Notes: generated from the letters alone by a model not told the origin. Counted from the stretch's first letter, positions 7,249 to 15,340 are shown. The stretch: DNA of 37,873 bases from Clostridia bacterium (GCA_030529995.1 JAUMVT010000020.1:1-37873), one strand, 5' to 3'. Translations and numbers: made by a program.

Positions 7249-8400
7249 ATGGAGCTATATATTCACATCCCCTTCTGCCTGCAAAAGTGCCGCTATTGCG
7301 ATTTCGCGTCCTATGCCGGCCGTGCTTCCCTTATGCAGCCTTATGTGGATGCGGTTTTGACAGAGGCACGGATCGAAGCTGAGCATCTTGGGCACCCGAC
7401 GATTGAAACGATCTTCCTAGGCGGCGGCACGCCTTCCCTGCTTCCGCCAGAGGAACTGGTTCGCCTCATGGATGGCATTCATTATTGCTTCCCGATTGCG
7501 CAGGATGCGGAAATTACATCGGAGGCAAATCCGGGGACGCTAACGGAGGATTGGCTTCGCAGTGCGGTGGATGCTGGCATCAACCGGCTATCCCTGGGGA
7601 TGCAGGCAGCACAGCCCAGGCTTCTGCGCCTGCTGGGACGCATCCATACTTTGCCGGAAGTCGTCCAGTCTGCAGACATGGCACGGCAAGCAGGCATCAG
7701 AAACCTGAATCTTGATTTGATGTTTGGCTTGCCCACCCAAAACGTGGAGGACTGGCAAGAAACCCTCCACGCAGCTTTCGCTATGGAGCCGGAGCATCTA
7801 AGCTGCTATGGTTTGATCCCTGAGGATGGAACGCCCCTGAAGCGGGATTTGGATGCAGGAAGGCTGTCTTTGCCGGAAGAAGATGCGGAGCGTACCATGT
7901 ACGATTTGACACTGAATCTGCTGGCGGCTCAAGGATATGAGCAATATGAAATATCGAATTTTGCTAAGGCAGGCTTTGCCTGCAAGCATAATCTGGGATA
8001 CTGGCGTCAGGTTCCTTATCTGGGACTCGGCGCTTCAGCTGCATCCATGATTCCGGATGCAGATGCGTCGAACGCATACCTTCGCCGCAGCAATCCCGCT
8101 TCGCTGGAGCAATACCTGTCCATGATAAAAGAGCGAGATTTTTCCGTGCGTGAAGAAACGCCCATTTCAAAAAAAGAGGCGCAGTTCGAAACGCTGATGC
8201 TTGGTCTCAGAACCACCAAAGGTGTCAGTGAATCAGCTTATACGGCCATGCACGGCGTTTCCATGGATCAGCGATACGGAGCAACCCTTGCAAGGCTGGA
8301 AAAACAGGGTTTGCTCCTTCATCAGGCAGGATACTGGCGGCTCAGCCGCCGCGGTATGGATGTGCAGAATGCCGTCCTTGTTGAACTCATGGATGATTGA
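7249..8400 (+). CDS. hemW: HemW-like radical SAM protein
   Basis: This 383-residue cytosolic radical SAM protein belongs to the coproporphyrinogen oxidase-like family; HemW proteins bind heme and act in heme trafficking rather than as oxidases. The N terminus MELYIHIPFCLQKCRYCDF has Cys-x3-Cys-x2-Cys for the [4Fe-4S] cluster with Phe where HemN has a fourth Cys, which points to HemW. Other motifs are FLGGGTPSLL, SEANPGTL, NRLSLGMQ, NLDLMFGLP, and the HemN C-terminal domain with YEISNFA...CKHNLGYW. The start at 7249 has GGAGA about 7 nt upstream; the frame stays open further back, but without homology. It is often adjacent to lepA in Bacillota. Confidence 0.92.
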   Translation: MELYIHIPFCLQKCRYCDFASYAGRASLMQPYVDAVLTEARIEAEHLGHPTIETIFLGGGTPSLLPPEELVRLMDGIHYCFPIAQDAEITSEANPGTLTEDWLRSAVDAGINRLSLGMQAAQPRLLRLLGRIHTLPEVVQSADMARQAGIRNLNLDLMFGLPTQNVEDWQETLHAAFAMEPEHLSCYGLIPEDGTPLKRDLDAGRLSLPEEDAERTMYDLTLNLLAAQGYEQYEISNFAKAGFACKHNLGYWRQVPYLGLGASAASMIPDADASNAYLRRSNPASLEQYLSMIKERDFSVREETPISKKEAQFETLMLGLRTTKGVSESAYTAMHGVSMDQRYGATLARLEKQGLLLHQAGYWRLSRRGMDVQNAVLVELMDD

Positions 8401-8419
8401 CTATAAGCATCATCAGGGA

Positions 8420-8448
8420 TTGCCTCTGTGAAAAAAAGAGCGTATAAT
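8420..8448 (+). promoter_or_regulatory. Promoter of the yabM-type operon
   Basis: TTGCCT (8420-8425), a 17-nt spacer and TATAAT (8443-8448) form a strong promoter 57 nt before the flippase start codon. Confidence 0.8.
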
Positions 8449-8454
8449 GTCCGG

Positions 8455-8478
8455 GATAGGCTTGCCAAGCATCCTATC
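8455..8478 (+). other. 5'-UTR hairpin of the flippase transcript
   Basis: GATAG/CTATC (8455-8459 with 8474-8478) stacks on GCTT/AAGC (8460-8463 with 8467-8470) around a 3-nt loop, with a 3-nt bulge. It begins right at the expected transcription start. It lacks a T tract, so a role in RNA stability or as an operator is more likely than termination. Confidence 0.4.
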
Positions 8479-8504
8479 GGATACTGAATGAACGAGGAAA
8501 AATA

Positions 8505-10079
8505 ATGGCAAAGAATACAAAGTCCCTTCTTGGCGGCATGACCGTTCTGGGTCTGACAGGCATTATCTGCAAGCTGATCGGCGTGCTGTACTCCATCCCT
8601 CTGACGTGGATCATTGGCGCAGACGGATTGGGCATCTTTCAATCCGTGTTCCCTACTTATAACTTGCTGCTGACAGTTTCCTCCGCAGGTTTGCCCGTAG
8701 CTGTCAGTCGCATGGTCTCCCATTGCATGGCAAAGGATGATCCTCGCAATGCGAAGCGGGTGTTCCGTGCTGCATTGTGGCTGCTGACAGCATTGGGGCT
8801 TATTTGCACACTGCTGATGCTGGTGTGCAATCCCCTGCTGGTAGCACGGGTCAGCGAGCCCCAATCTTCCCTGGGCTTTTATGTTATTGCTCCCTGTGTG
8901 GTCATCGTGTGCGTTTTGTCTGCCTTCCGCGGCTTTATGCAGGGTCAGCAGAACATGATTCCAACGGCTACCTCCCAGCTCATTGAGCAGGTGGGTAAAG
9001 TACTGATTTCCCTGCCCTTGGCGTATTTAGGAAGTCAGCGCAGTTTGGCGGAAGGTGCAGCAGGCGCCCTGCTTGGCATTACCATCGTGGAAGCTTTGGC
9101 ACTGCTCTACATGGTCGTCCTGTATCTGCGCCGCAGGGGATCCTTTGATGCCATTCCCCAGCTCAGCAATGATGAGCCCATTGCAACAAAGGTTTTGTCC
9201 AAGCGTCTGCTTCACATTTCCATCCCGATCACCATCAGTGCCTGCATCGTTCCCCTGGCTCAGTTTGTGGACTCTGCCATGATGGTGAACCGTATGGTTG
9301 CCTCCGGCCTGACGCAGGAAGCAGCACGGCCCTTGTACGGTCTCTTCTCCGGCTTGGTCATTCGGCTGATCAATGTTCCGACTGCTTTAGCTTTGGCCGT
9401 TGCCATGAGCCTTGTACCTGCCATTTCTGCCGCTAAGGCCATAAATGACGAGAACGCTGTAGCACATCAGGCAAACTTGGGCGTTCGTTTTGCTTTCCTG
9501 ATTGGCTTCCCCTGCTCCATCGGTATGAGCCTTTTGTCCAAGCAGATTATGTCCTTCTTCTACGCTTCCACGTTAAGTGAGGAACACCTGCGCATTGCCA
9601 GCGAGCTGCTAAGCATGTCCAGCCTTACGGTGGTGCTCTTTACCGTGGTGCAGGCTACCAGCAGCATTCTGCAGGGACTGCACAAGCAGCGCATTCCCAT
9701 GTACACCCTTGTTGCCGGTGTAGGCTGCAAAATTTTGCTGAATTACATTCTCGTTGGCACGCCCGGGATTAACATTTACGGCGGCCCCATTGCTTCTATC
9801 GTCTGCTACTCTGTTTCTATGATTCCGAACCTCATTTGCGTATGCAAGTATGGTCACCTGAAATTCAACTGGATGGGATGGGTTGTCCGTCCCGGCCTTG
9901 CTACGCTGGCAATGGGCATCGCCGTATTCATTGCCCGCAGCCTGCTGCCCATTAACCGAATCTTTACCCTTCTGGAAATTGCCTTGGGTGTTGCTGTCTA
10001 TTTTGGCACTGCCATTCTCGTCAAGGCAATGACCCCTGAAGATCTTCGCTCTCTCCGCCGCAGTAAGAAGAAAGGCTGA
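8505..10079 (+). CDS. MOP-superfamily lipid/oligosaccharide flippase, YabM/SpoVB type
   Basis: This 524-residue polytopic membrane protein, with about 14 hydrophobic segments, is of the polysaccharide biosynthesis/MurJ-SpoVB-YtgP group, which moves lipid-linked cell-wall or polysaccharide precursors across the membrane. The conserved N terminus TVLGLTGIICKLIGVLYSIPLTWIIGADGLGIFQ and AGLPVAVSRMVS are typical. Its place directly upstream of the YabN/MazG fusion, HU and RqcP matches Bacillus yabM-yabN-yabO, so orthology to YabM is likely; substrate and sporulation role are not shown. The start at 8505 has a weak GAGGAAA about 8 nt upstream. The YabN gene starts 3 nt after its stop. Confidence 0.88.
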   Translation: MAKNTKSLLGGMTVLGLTGIICKLIGVLYSIPLTWIIGADGLGIFQSVFPTYNLLLTVSSAGLPVAVSRMVSHCMAKDDPRNAKRVFRAALWLLTALGLICTLLMLVCNPLLVARVSEPQSSLGFYVIAPCVVIVCVLSAFRGFMQGQQNMIPTATSQLIEQVGKVLISLPLAYLGSQRSLAEGAAGALLGITIVEALALLYMVVLYLRRRGSFDAIPQLSNDEPIATKVLSKRLLHISIPITISACIVPLAQFVDSAMMVNRMVASGLTQEAARPLYGLFSGLVIRLINVPTALALAVAMSLVPAISAAKAINDENAVAHQANLGVRFAFLIGFPCSIGMSLLSKQIMSFFYASTLSEEHLRIASELLSMSSLTVVLFTVVQATSSILQGLHKQRIPMYTLVAGVGCKILLNYILVGTPGINIYGGPIASIVCYSVSMIPNLICVCKYGHLKFNWMGWVVRPGLATLAMGIAVFIARSLLPINRIFTLLEIALGVAVYFGTAILVKAMTPEDLRSLRRSKKKG

Positions 10080-10082
10080 TGC

Positions 10083-11540
10083 ATGATGAAAGCCTCCATC
10101 TCCGTTGTCACCCTTGGCCCCGGCGATCCTTCTCTGATGACCCTGCAGACTGCCGAACTGCTGCAGCATGCGGCTCATCTGGTGCTGCGAACGTGGCGGC
10201 ACGGTGCGGCTGATTGGCTGAAGGAAAAAGGCGTTTCTTTCGATACGCTGGATGATTTTTACGACCGCTACGAGGATTTTTCTGAAATGCATACAGCCAT
10301 GGCGAAGCACCTTTGGCATTTGGCTGAGACTGCCCCGCTGACCTACGCCGTCATGGATGCTTCAACGGACGGTTCCGTTTCAGCCTTGGCGAAGATGCGC
10401 CCGGAAGGTGCTTCTCTCACCTGCTATGCAGGACTGTCGACGGCAGATGCGTGCCTGGCCGCTGTTCCGGCAGAAAAGCGCGGCGAAGGTCTGCGGATTC
10501 TTACCGCAACGGATTGCATCCATGCTGTCCCGGATCCTCGCACACCCCTGATGATTACGGAAATCAATGACCGCATTCTGGCCGGTGATGTAAAGCTGTG
10601 GCTTACGGATCTGTACGACGATGAAATGCCCGTTGTCTTCTTTCCGCCTACGGACAAGGCGGTCTATAAGCCGAAGCTCCTTACCCTTGAAGATCTGGAT
10701 CGGCAAAAGAAATATGATCACACATGCTGCGTCTATGTGCCTGCTGCCCCCTTCCGGGATCGGCATCGGTATTGCTTTGCTGACTTGAAAGAGATCATGG
10801 GCATTCTCCGCGGAGAAAACGGCTGTCCTTGGGATTGTGCCCAGACACACGAATCTCTTCGCCCCTACCTGATTGAAGAGGCATGGGAGGCCATCGGCGC
10901 CATTGATGAGCAGGATCCTGATCATCTGGCGGATGAGCTTGGTGATGTGCTGCTGCAGGTGGTGTTCCACGCCAGCATCGGTGAAAGCCACGGAACCTTT
11001 TCTCTGTCCGACATCACGACGGCGGTATGTCACAAGATGATTTATCGGCACGCCCATATCTTCGGGAATGCGCACTGCACCACACCAGGCGAGGTTTCCG
11101 TAAGCTGGGAAGAACTGAAAAAAGCTGAAAAGCGGCTGACCACTCAAGCAGATGTGCTGCGTGACGTATCCATTGCTTTGCCCTCCCTGATGTATGCGGC
11201 AAAAGTACAGAAGAAGGCTGCTCAGGTAGGCTTCGACTGGGATACTCCTGAAGAGGCATTGCCCAAGGTACATGAAGAGGCAGAAGAAGTGCTGGAGGAG
11301 ATGAAGAACGGCCGGGATCCCGGTGAGGAGCTTGGGGATCTGCTCTTTTCCTGCGTCAATGTAGCAAGACTCAGCGGCAAGGAACCTGAGCTTTTGTTAA
11401 AAACTGCGACCAAAAAGTTCATGAACCGTTTTGATGCCATGGAAAAATTGATTATTTCAGACGGAAAAGCGCTGAAAGACTTGACTTTAAGCGAAATGGA
11501 TGTATACTGGAAAAGAGTCAAATCGGCGCAGAACAGCTGA
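10083..11540 (+). CDS. YabN-type fusion: tetrapyrrole methylase-like domain plus MazG pyrophosphohydrolase
   Basis: This 485-residue protein has an N-terminal SAM-dependent tetrapyrrole methylase-like domain (about 1-230, with VTLGPGDPSLMTLQ) and a C-terminal MazG domain (about 235-485). The MazG part shows LRGENGCPWDCAQTHESL, EEAWEAIGAI, the metal-binding ELGDVLLQVVFHA and a second EEAEEVLEEM...ELGDLLFSCVNVAR half. MazG hydrolyses nucleoside triphosphates to monophosphates, for example aberrant or damaged dNTPs; the role of the methylase-like half is unknown. The start at 10083 has AAAGG 7 nt upstream; 10086 is equally possible. It is in an operon with the upstream flippase. HU follows after 88 nt. 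Confidence 0.93.
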   Translation: MMKASISVVTLGPGDPSLMTLQTAELLQHAAHLVLRTWRHGAADWLKEKGVSFDTLDDFYDRYEDFSEMHTAMAKHLWHLAETAPLTYAVMDASTDGSVSALAKMRPEGASLTCYAGLSTADACLAAVPAEKRGEGLRILTATDCIHAVPDPRTPLMITEINDRILAGDVKLWLTDLYDDEMPVVFFPPTDKAVYKPKLLTLEDLDRQKKYDHTCCVYVPAAPFRDRHRYCFADLKEIMGILRGENGCPWDCAQTHESLRPYLIEEAWEAIGAIDEQDPDHLADELGDVLLQVVFHASIGESHGTFSLSDITTAVCHKMIYRHAHIFGNAHCTTPGEVSVSWEELKKAEKRLTTQADVLRDVSIALPSLMYAAKVQKKAAQVGFDWDTPEEALPKVHEEAEEVLEEMKNGRDPGEELGDLLFSCVNVARLSGKEPELLLKTATKKFMNRFDAMEKLIISDGKALKDLTLSEMDVYWKRVKSAQNS

Positions 11541-11628
11541 AGTCGTTTGACTTGCATCTAATGCGGATGCTTGGTAAGTCTATTTCTTGCCATCGTGCAT
11601 GAAGGAAAAAACAAGGAGGAATTTACTC

Positions 11629-11904
11629 ATGAACAAGACTGAACTGACCGCAGCTCTGGCTGCCAATGCCGGTCTCTCTAAGAAGGATGCCGAAAAGGCA
11701 CTGAACACCTTTGTTGAAGTTGTGACTGAAACCCTGGCGAAGGGCGAAAAGGTTCAGGTTGTTGGCTTTGGCTCTTTCGAAGTGAAGGAGCGTCCTGCTC
11801 GTACTGCCCGCAACCCCCGTACCGGCGAGGAAATCAAGATCGAAGCTTCCAAGGCTCCTGTCTTCAAGGCTGGCAAGGCTCTGAAGGACACTGTGAACAA
11901 GTAA
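11629..11904 (+). CDS. hup: DNA-binding protein HU
   Basis: This 91-residue histone-like nucleoid protein has the start MNKTELTAALAANAGLSKKDAEKALNTF, the family signature GFGSFEVKERPARTARNPRTGEEI (about 46-69) with the DNA-binding beta arm, and the ending APVFKAGKALKDTVNK. It bends DNA non-specifically and compacts the nucleoid. The start at 11629 follows an ideal AAGGAGGA (11613-11620); codon use is strongly biased (CTG, GCT, AAG), as expected of a highly expressed gene. A terminator follows, but RqcP begins only 71 nt further on, so some read-through is likely. Confidence 0.97.
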   Translation: MNKTELTAALAANAGLSKKDAEKALNTFVEVVTETLAKGEKVQVVGFGSFEVKERPARTARNPRTGEEIKIEASKAPVFKAGKALKDTVNK

Positions 11905-11925
11905 TTTCGACCTTTTTCACATCGG

Positions 11926-11957
11926 CCCACAGGTGTTATTTGCCTGCGGGTCTTTTT
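11926..11957 (+). terminator. Intrinsic terminator after hup
   Basis: CCC-A-CAGG pairs with CCTG-C-GGG (one A-C mismatch) around a 9-nt loop, followed by TCTTTTT. It separates hup from rqcP, and leaky termination would give much more hup than rqcP message. Confidence 0.65.
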
Positions 11958-11975
11958 CATACAAAGGAGATTATC

Positions 11976-12248
11976 ATGCGCCTGGATAAGTACCTGAAGG
12001 TTTCAAGAATCATCAAGCGGCGTACGGTTGCCAACGAGGCCTGCAGCGGAGGACGTGTTTCCCTGAATGGCAAGGTGGCTAAGCCCGGAGCTGAGGTGAA
12101 TGTGGGTGATGTGATGACCATCCGCTTCGGTGATCATTGCGGCAAGTACGAAATTCTCAGCATTGCCGAAACCGTCCGCAAAGGCAGTGCTGCGGACATG
12201 TATCGGATTCTTTCCGAAGATGAAGGCGTGGCAGCAGAACGAGAGTAA
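11976..12248 (+). CDS. rqcP: RqcP / YabO S4-domain RNA-binding protein
   Basis: This 90-residue single S4-domain protein has MRLDKYLKVSRIIKRRTVANEACSGGRVSLNGKVAKPG in the first 40 residues. RqcP (YabO) assists RqcH in C-terminal alanine tailing of nascent chains on split 50S subunits, the bacterial ribosome quality-control pathway. The start at 11976 has AAAGGAGA about 5 nt upstream. The order YabM-YabN-HU-RqcP is conserved in Bacillota; here the usual next genes yabP-yabQ-divIC are absent and ispDF follows after 15 nt. Confidence 0.92.
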   Translation: MRLDKYLKVSRIIKRRTVANEACSGGRVSLNGKVAKPGAEVNVGDVMTIRFGDHCGKYEILSIAETVRKGSAADMYRILSEDEGVAAERE

Positions 12249-12263
12249 TCAGGAGGGTGCAGC

Positions 12264-13421
12264 ATGTGGGGTGCTATTGTTCTCGCCGGCGGTTCCGGGC
12301 AGCGCATGGGGGCTGATTGCAATAAGGTACTGCTTCCCTTGGCAGGTGAACCGGTCATTTGCCGCTCGGTTCGTGCCTTTCTGCCATTCGCCGATGTACT
12401 TGTACTGGTATGCCGTGCAATCGAACGTGACGCCATTCGGAAGGCATTGGAAAGCAGCGGCATCGATATTGCTTCCATCTGCTTTGCAGAGGGCGGTGCA
12501 GACCGGCAGGCTTCCGTTTGGAACGGACTGCAGGCACTGCCGGAAGTATGCGACCGTGTGCTCGTTCATGACGGTGCCAGATGCTTGGTAGACAGCGCAA
12601 CCATTCGTCGTGTGATGACCTCCGTGGAGCAATACGGTACCGGCGTAGCTGCCATTCCCGCAACGGATACAATCAAAGTTGTCAATACGGATGCGTATGT
12701 GCTTTCTACGCCCTTCAGAGCCTCTCTGCGGGCCGTGCAGACACCGCAGGGATTCCTGACCAGCCTGCTCGTAGAAGCTCATCAGCGCGCCTTGCAAGAC
12801 GATTATCGAGGTACTGATGACGCGTCCCTGCTCGAGCATATGGGACACCCTGTAAAGCTTGTGGATGGCAGCAAACGCAATATCAAACTGACCACGCCGG
12901 AGGACATGAAAATGGCAGCGTCCCTTTTGGAAAGTTCCGTTCCTGATTTTCGAGTCGGTCACGGCTTCGATGTGCATCGCTTGACAGAGGGACGTGACCT
13001 GATCCTGTGCGGCGTAAACATTCCTCACACGTTGGGGCTGCTGGGGCACAGCGATGCCGATGTCGCGCTTCATGCGTTGATGGATGCCATGCTGGGTGCC
13101 CTTGCCCTTGGGGATATTGGCCAGCACTTCCCGGATACCGATCCGAAATATAAGGGCATTTCCTCCATGATGCTGCTGGAGCATGTGGTGCAGCTGCTTG
13201 ACAGTCATGGTGCCAGAGTCACCAACGCAGACATTACCATTGCTGCGCAGAAGCCTAAACTGGCGCCCTTTATCCCGGCAATGCGCACCAATGTGGCCGG
13301 AGCGCTAGGCTTGCCAGAACAGCGTGTAAGCGTCAAGGCGACCACAACGGAGCATCTCGGCTTTGAAGGCCGTGAAGAGGGCATCAGCGCCACGGCTGTT
13401 TGCATGGTAATGGTGAAGTGA
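12264..13421 (+). CDS. ispDF: Bifunctional IspD-IspF (MEP isoprenoid pathway)
   Basis: This 385-residue fusion has an N-terminal IspD domain (about 1-225), CDP-methylerythritol synthesis from MEP and CTP, with IVLAGGSGQRMG, VLVHDGARCLV and the TPQGF...TDDASLLE region. The C-terminal IspF domain (about 228-385), MECDP cyclase, has RVGHGFDVHRL (metal-binding Asp and His), LGLLGHSDADVALHALMDAMLGALALGDIGQHFPD and KATTTEHLGFEGREEGI. Both active-site sets look intact. IspE, the enzyme between the two steps, is not here. The start at 12264 has GGAGGG about 7 nt upstream. A clear terminator follows at 13444. Confidence 0.95.
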   Translation: MWGAIVLAGGSGQRMGADCNKVLLPLAGEPVICRSVRAFLPFADVLVLVCRAIERDAIRKALESSGIDIASICFAEGGADRQASVWNGLQALPEVCDRVLVHDGARCLVDSATIRRVMTSVEQYGTGVAAIPATDTIKVVNTDAYVLSTPFRASLRAVQTPQGFLTSLLVEAHQRALQDDYRGTDDASLLEHMGHPVKLVDGSKRNIKLTTPEDMKMAASLLESSVPDFRVGHGFDVHRLTEGRDLILCGVNIPHTLGLLGHSDADVALHALMDAMLGALALGDIGQHFPDTDPKYKGISSMMLLEHVVQLLDSHGARVTNADITIAAQKPKLAPFIPAMRTNVAGALGLPEQRVSVKATTTEHLGFEGREEGISATAVCMVMVK

Positions 13422-13443
13422 TTCCGAATTTTTCATGTTTTTC

Positions 13444-13464
13444 TCGCAAAAAGGTGCGATTTTT
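13444..13464 (+). terminator. Intrinsic terminator after ispDF
   Basis: TCGCA (13444-13448) pairs with TGCGA (13455-13459) and is followed by TTTTT (13460-13464). It lies 22 nt past the ispDF stop and before the next promoter. Confidence 0.7.
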
Positions 13465-13477
13465 CGTCTGACAGCCC

Positions 13478-13506
13478 TTGACCTTTGCAGAAAGAAATGA
13501 TATGCT
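13478..13506 (+). promoter_or_regulatory. Promoter of the leader RNA and FAD oxidoreductase gene
   Basis: TTGACC (13478-13483), a 17-nt spacer and TATGCT (13501-13506) sit between the ispDF terminator and the leader hairpins. Transcription would start near 13512, giving a leader of about 150 nt. Confidence 0.7.
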
Positions 13507-13510
13507 TAAT

Positions 13511-13637
13511 TGCAATAACGCATTTGAAGTATGTTGTTGCACGCCCTTTCTCGGTACAGCTGAGAAAAGGCGTGTTTTCATGATGTCATGAGAATAGCGC
13601 ATCCGTGACATCAATACACTTCCGCTTTTCCGGAAGT
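13511..13637 (+). ncRNA. Structured leader with attenuator-like terminator, unknown class
   Basis: Four hairpins follow the promoter. First, TGCAATAAC (13511-13519) pairs with GTTGTTGCA (13533-13541). Second, CACGCC-c-TTTCTC (13540-13552) pairs with GAGAAA-a-GGCGTG (13562-13574) and is followed by TTTT, a terminator shape. Third, a perfect 8-bp TGATGTCA/TGACATCA (13581-13588 with 13606-13613). Fourth, ACTTCCG/CGGAAGT (13618-13624 with 13631-13637), ending 13 nt before the Shine-Dalgarno. The first and second stems share 13540-13541. I do not recognise a known riboswitch consensus. It could be a transcription attenuator for the FAD gene or a short sRNA of about 67 nt. Confidence 0.5.
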
Positions 13638-13662
13638 TTCAGCTGATCCAGGAGGAATGATC

Positions 13663-15054
13663 ATGAATCGCTACGACGTTATCATCATCGGCGCAGGCCC
13701 GGGCGGCATTTTTTCCGCTTATGAACTGGCTGCCCGTAAGCCTTCTCTCAAGATTGCCGTGTTTGAAGCCGGCCATCCGCTGAACCGCCGTCATTGCCCG
13801 ATTGACGGTGTAAAGGTGAAGTCCTGCGTAGGCTGCAAGAGCTGCTCCATTATGAGCGGATTTGGCGGTGCAGGCGCTTTCTCGGACGGCAAATACAATA
13901 TTACCAACGACTTCGGCGGTACGTTGTATGAGTATATCGGGAAGAAGCGCGCGTTGGAACTGATGCGCTACGTGGATGAAATCAATCTGCGCTACGGCGG
14001 CGAGGGCACCAAGCTTTACTCTACTGCCGGTACGCGTTTCAAAACCCTTTGCATTCAGAATGACCTGCATCTGCTGGATGCTTCCGTGCGTCATTTGGGC
14101 ACGGACATCAACTACCTGGTGCTGGAAAACCTTTATGCCGAGCTGAAGGAGAAGGTCGACTTCTACTTTGAAACACCTGTGCAATCCATTGCCGTAACAG
14201 ATGAAGGCTATACCGTACATTGCGCCAGCGGTGCTTTCGAGTGCAAGCAATGCATCATTTCCGTTGGCCGGAGCGGAAGCAAATGGATGGAACAGGTTTG
14301 CCACGAGCTGGAGATTCCCACCAAATCCAATCGTGTGGATATCGGCGTACGGGTTGAGTTGCCTGCTGCTGTGTTTGCTCACCTGACTGACGAGCTGTAC
14401 GAAAGCAAGATTGTCTATCGCACGGAAAAGTATGGCGATCTGGTGCGTACCTTCTGCATGAATCCCAAGGGTGCCGTTGTGAGCGAAAACACCAACGGCA
14501 TTGTCACCGTAAACGGCCACAGCTATGAGGATCCTTCCCGGCAGACGGAGAATACAAACTTTGCCCTGCTGGTTGCCAAGCATTTTTCCGAGCCTTTCAA
14601 GGACTCCAACGGCTATGGCGAGAGCATTGCACGGCTCAGCAACATGCTGGGCGGCGGTGTCATTGTCCAGCGCTTTGGCGACTTGATCCGCGGACGCCGC
14701 TCTACAGCCAGCCGCATTGAGGAAGCCTTTATCACCCCTACGCTCAGCGCAACCCCGGGCGACCTGAGCCTTGTGCTGCCGAAGCGCATTCTGGACGGCA
14801 TCATCGAAATGATCTATGCGCTGGATAAAGTTGCCCCCGGCACGGCAAATGAAGATACGCTGCTGTATGGCGTGGAAGTTAAGTTCTACAACATGGAAGT
14901 GCAGGTAAACGATAAGCTGGAGACCCGGTATCCCGGGCTGTATATCATTGGCGACGGCAGCGGCATTACCCACTCCTTGTCCCATGCCTCCGCCAGCGGC
15001 GTGCATGTGGCGCGTGCCATCGTTGATGCCGATGAAGCCGAGGCACAGGCGTAA
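13663..15054 (+). CDS. FAD-dependent oxidoreductase, COG2509 type, function unknown
   Basis: This 463-residue flavoprotein has the N-terminal FAD-binding motif IIIGAGPGGIFSAYEL (about 6-21), a cysteine cluster SCVGCKSCSIMSGFGGAGAFSDGK (about 60-83) and the closing FAD-contact region YIIGDGSGITHSLSHASASGVHVARAI (about 427-453). It matches the uncharacterised FAD-dependent dehydrogenases of COG2509. The substrate is unknown; the CVGCKSC motif might be redox-active. ATG at 13663 is preferred to 13657 because GGAGGA (13651-13656) would touch the earlier codon. It is monocistronic, behind a long folded leader with a terminator-like hairpin, so expression is probably controlled. metK follows under its own promoter and riboswitch. 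Confidence 0.88.
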   Translation: MNRYDVIIIGAGPGGIFSAYELAARKPSLKIAVFEAGHPLNRRHCPIDGVKVKSCVGCKSCSIMSGFGGAGAFSDGKYNITNDFGGTLYEYIGKKRALELMRYVDEINLRYGGEGTKLYSTAGTRFKTLCIQNDLHLLDASVRHLGTDINYLVLENLYAELKEKVDFYFETPVQSIAVTDEGYTVHCASGAFECKQCIISVGRSGSKWMEQVCHELEIPTKSNRVDIGVRVELPAAVFAHLTDELYESKIVYRTEKYGDLVRTFCMNPKGAVVSENTNGIVTVNGHSYEDPSRQTENTNFALLVAKHFSEPFKDSNGYGESIARLSNMLGGGVIVQRFGDLIRGRRSTASRIEEAFITPTLSATPGDLSLVLPKRILDGIIEMIYALDKVAPGTANEDTLLYGVEVKFYNMEVQVNDKLETRYPGLYIIGDGSGITHSLSHASASGVHVARAIVDADEAEAQA

Positions 15055-15074
15055 CAGGAAATGCAAACATATGC

Positions 15075-15103
15075 TTGACACAAGGCAGATTGTGTGGTAA
15101 ACT
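15075..15103 (+). promoter_or_regulatory. Promoter of the SAM riboswitch-metK unit
   Basis: Consensus TTGACA (15075-15080), a 17-nt spacer and TAAACT (15098-15103). The transcript begins about 15 nt before the riboswitch P1 stem. Confidence 0.8.
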
Positions 15104-15123
15104 TCCAGACGCAAAAGTAAACA

Positions 15124-15240
15124 CCTTATCATGAGTGGCTGAGGGATGGGCCCGATGACGTCACGGCAACCGGCAGATTGGCTGCTTGGTGCCAATTCCC
15201 ACAGCGCGGCACACCCCATCATGAGCGCTGACAGATAAGG
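15124..15240 (+). promoter_or_regulatory. SAM-I riboswitch (S-box)
   Basis: P1 is CCTTATC (15124-15130) with GATAAGG (15234-15240). Between them are the conserved S-box blocks ATGAGTGGCTGAGGGA, GGGCCCGATGA (kink-turn and P2 region) and CGGCAACC, then the variable P3-P4 stems. This class binds S-adenosylmethionine and shuts off expression when SAM is plentiful. The gene controlled is metK, the SAM synthetase, giving direct product feedback. An intrinsic terminator lies 18 nt downstream; I could not draw a convincing antiterminator by eye. Confidence 0.93.
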
Positions 15241-15258
15241 ACGATCGAAAGATTGATT

Positions 15259-15294
15259 CCCGCCTGGTTCGTGTGCAGACCAGGCGGGTTTTTT
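15259..15294 (+). terminator. Riboswitch-controlled intrinsic terminator before metK
   Basis: A perfect 10-bp stem CCCGCCTGGT/ACCAGGCGGG (15259-15268 with 15279-15288) with a 10-nt loop is followed by six T residues. It sits between the SAM aptamer and metK, so it is the expected off-state terminator. Confidence 0.9.
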
Positions 15295-15340
15295 GCGGCT
15301 CTGTATCCCAACAAAACGACTGAAAAGGAGCAGCAAGAAA

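Noticed and set aside
7249..8400. Oxygen-independent coproporphyrinogen oxidase HemN
   Set aside because: The cluster motif has Phe where HemN has its fourth cysteine, which fits HemW.
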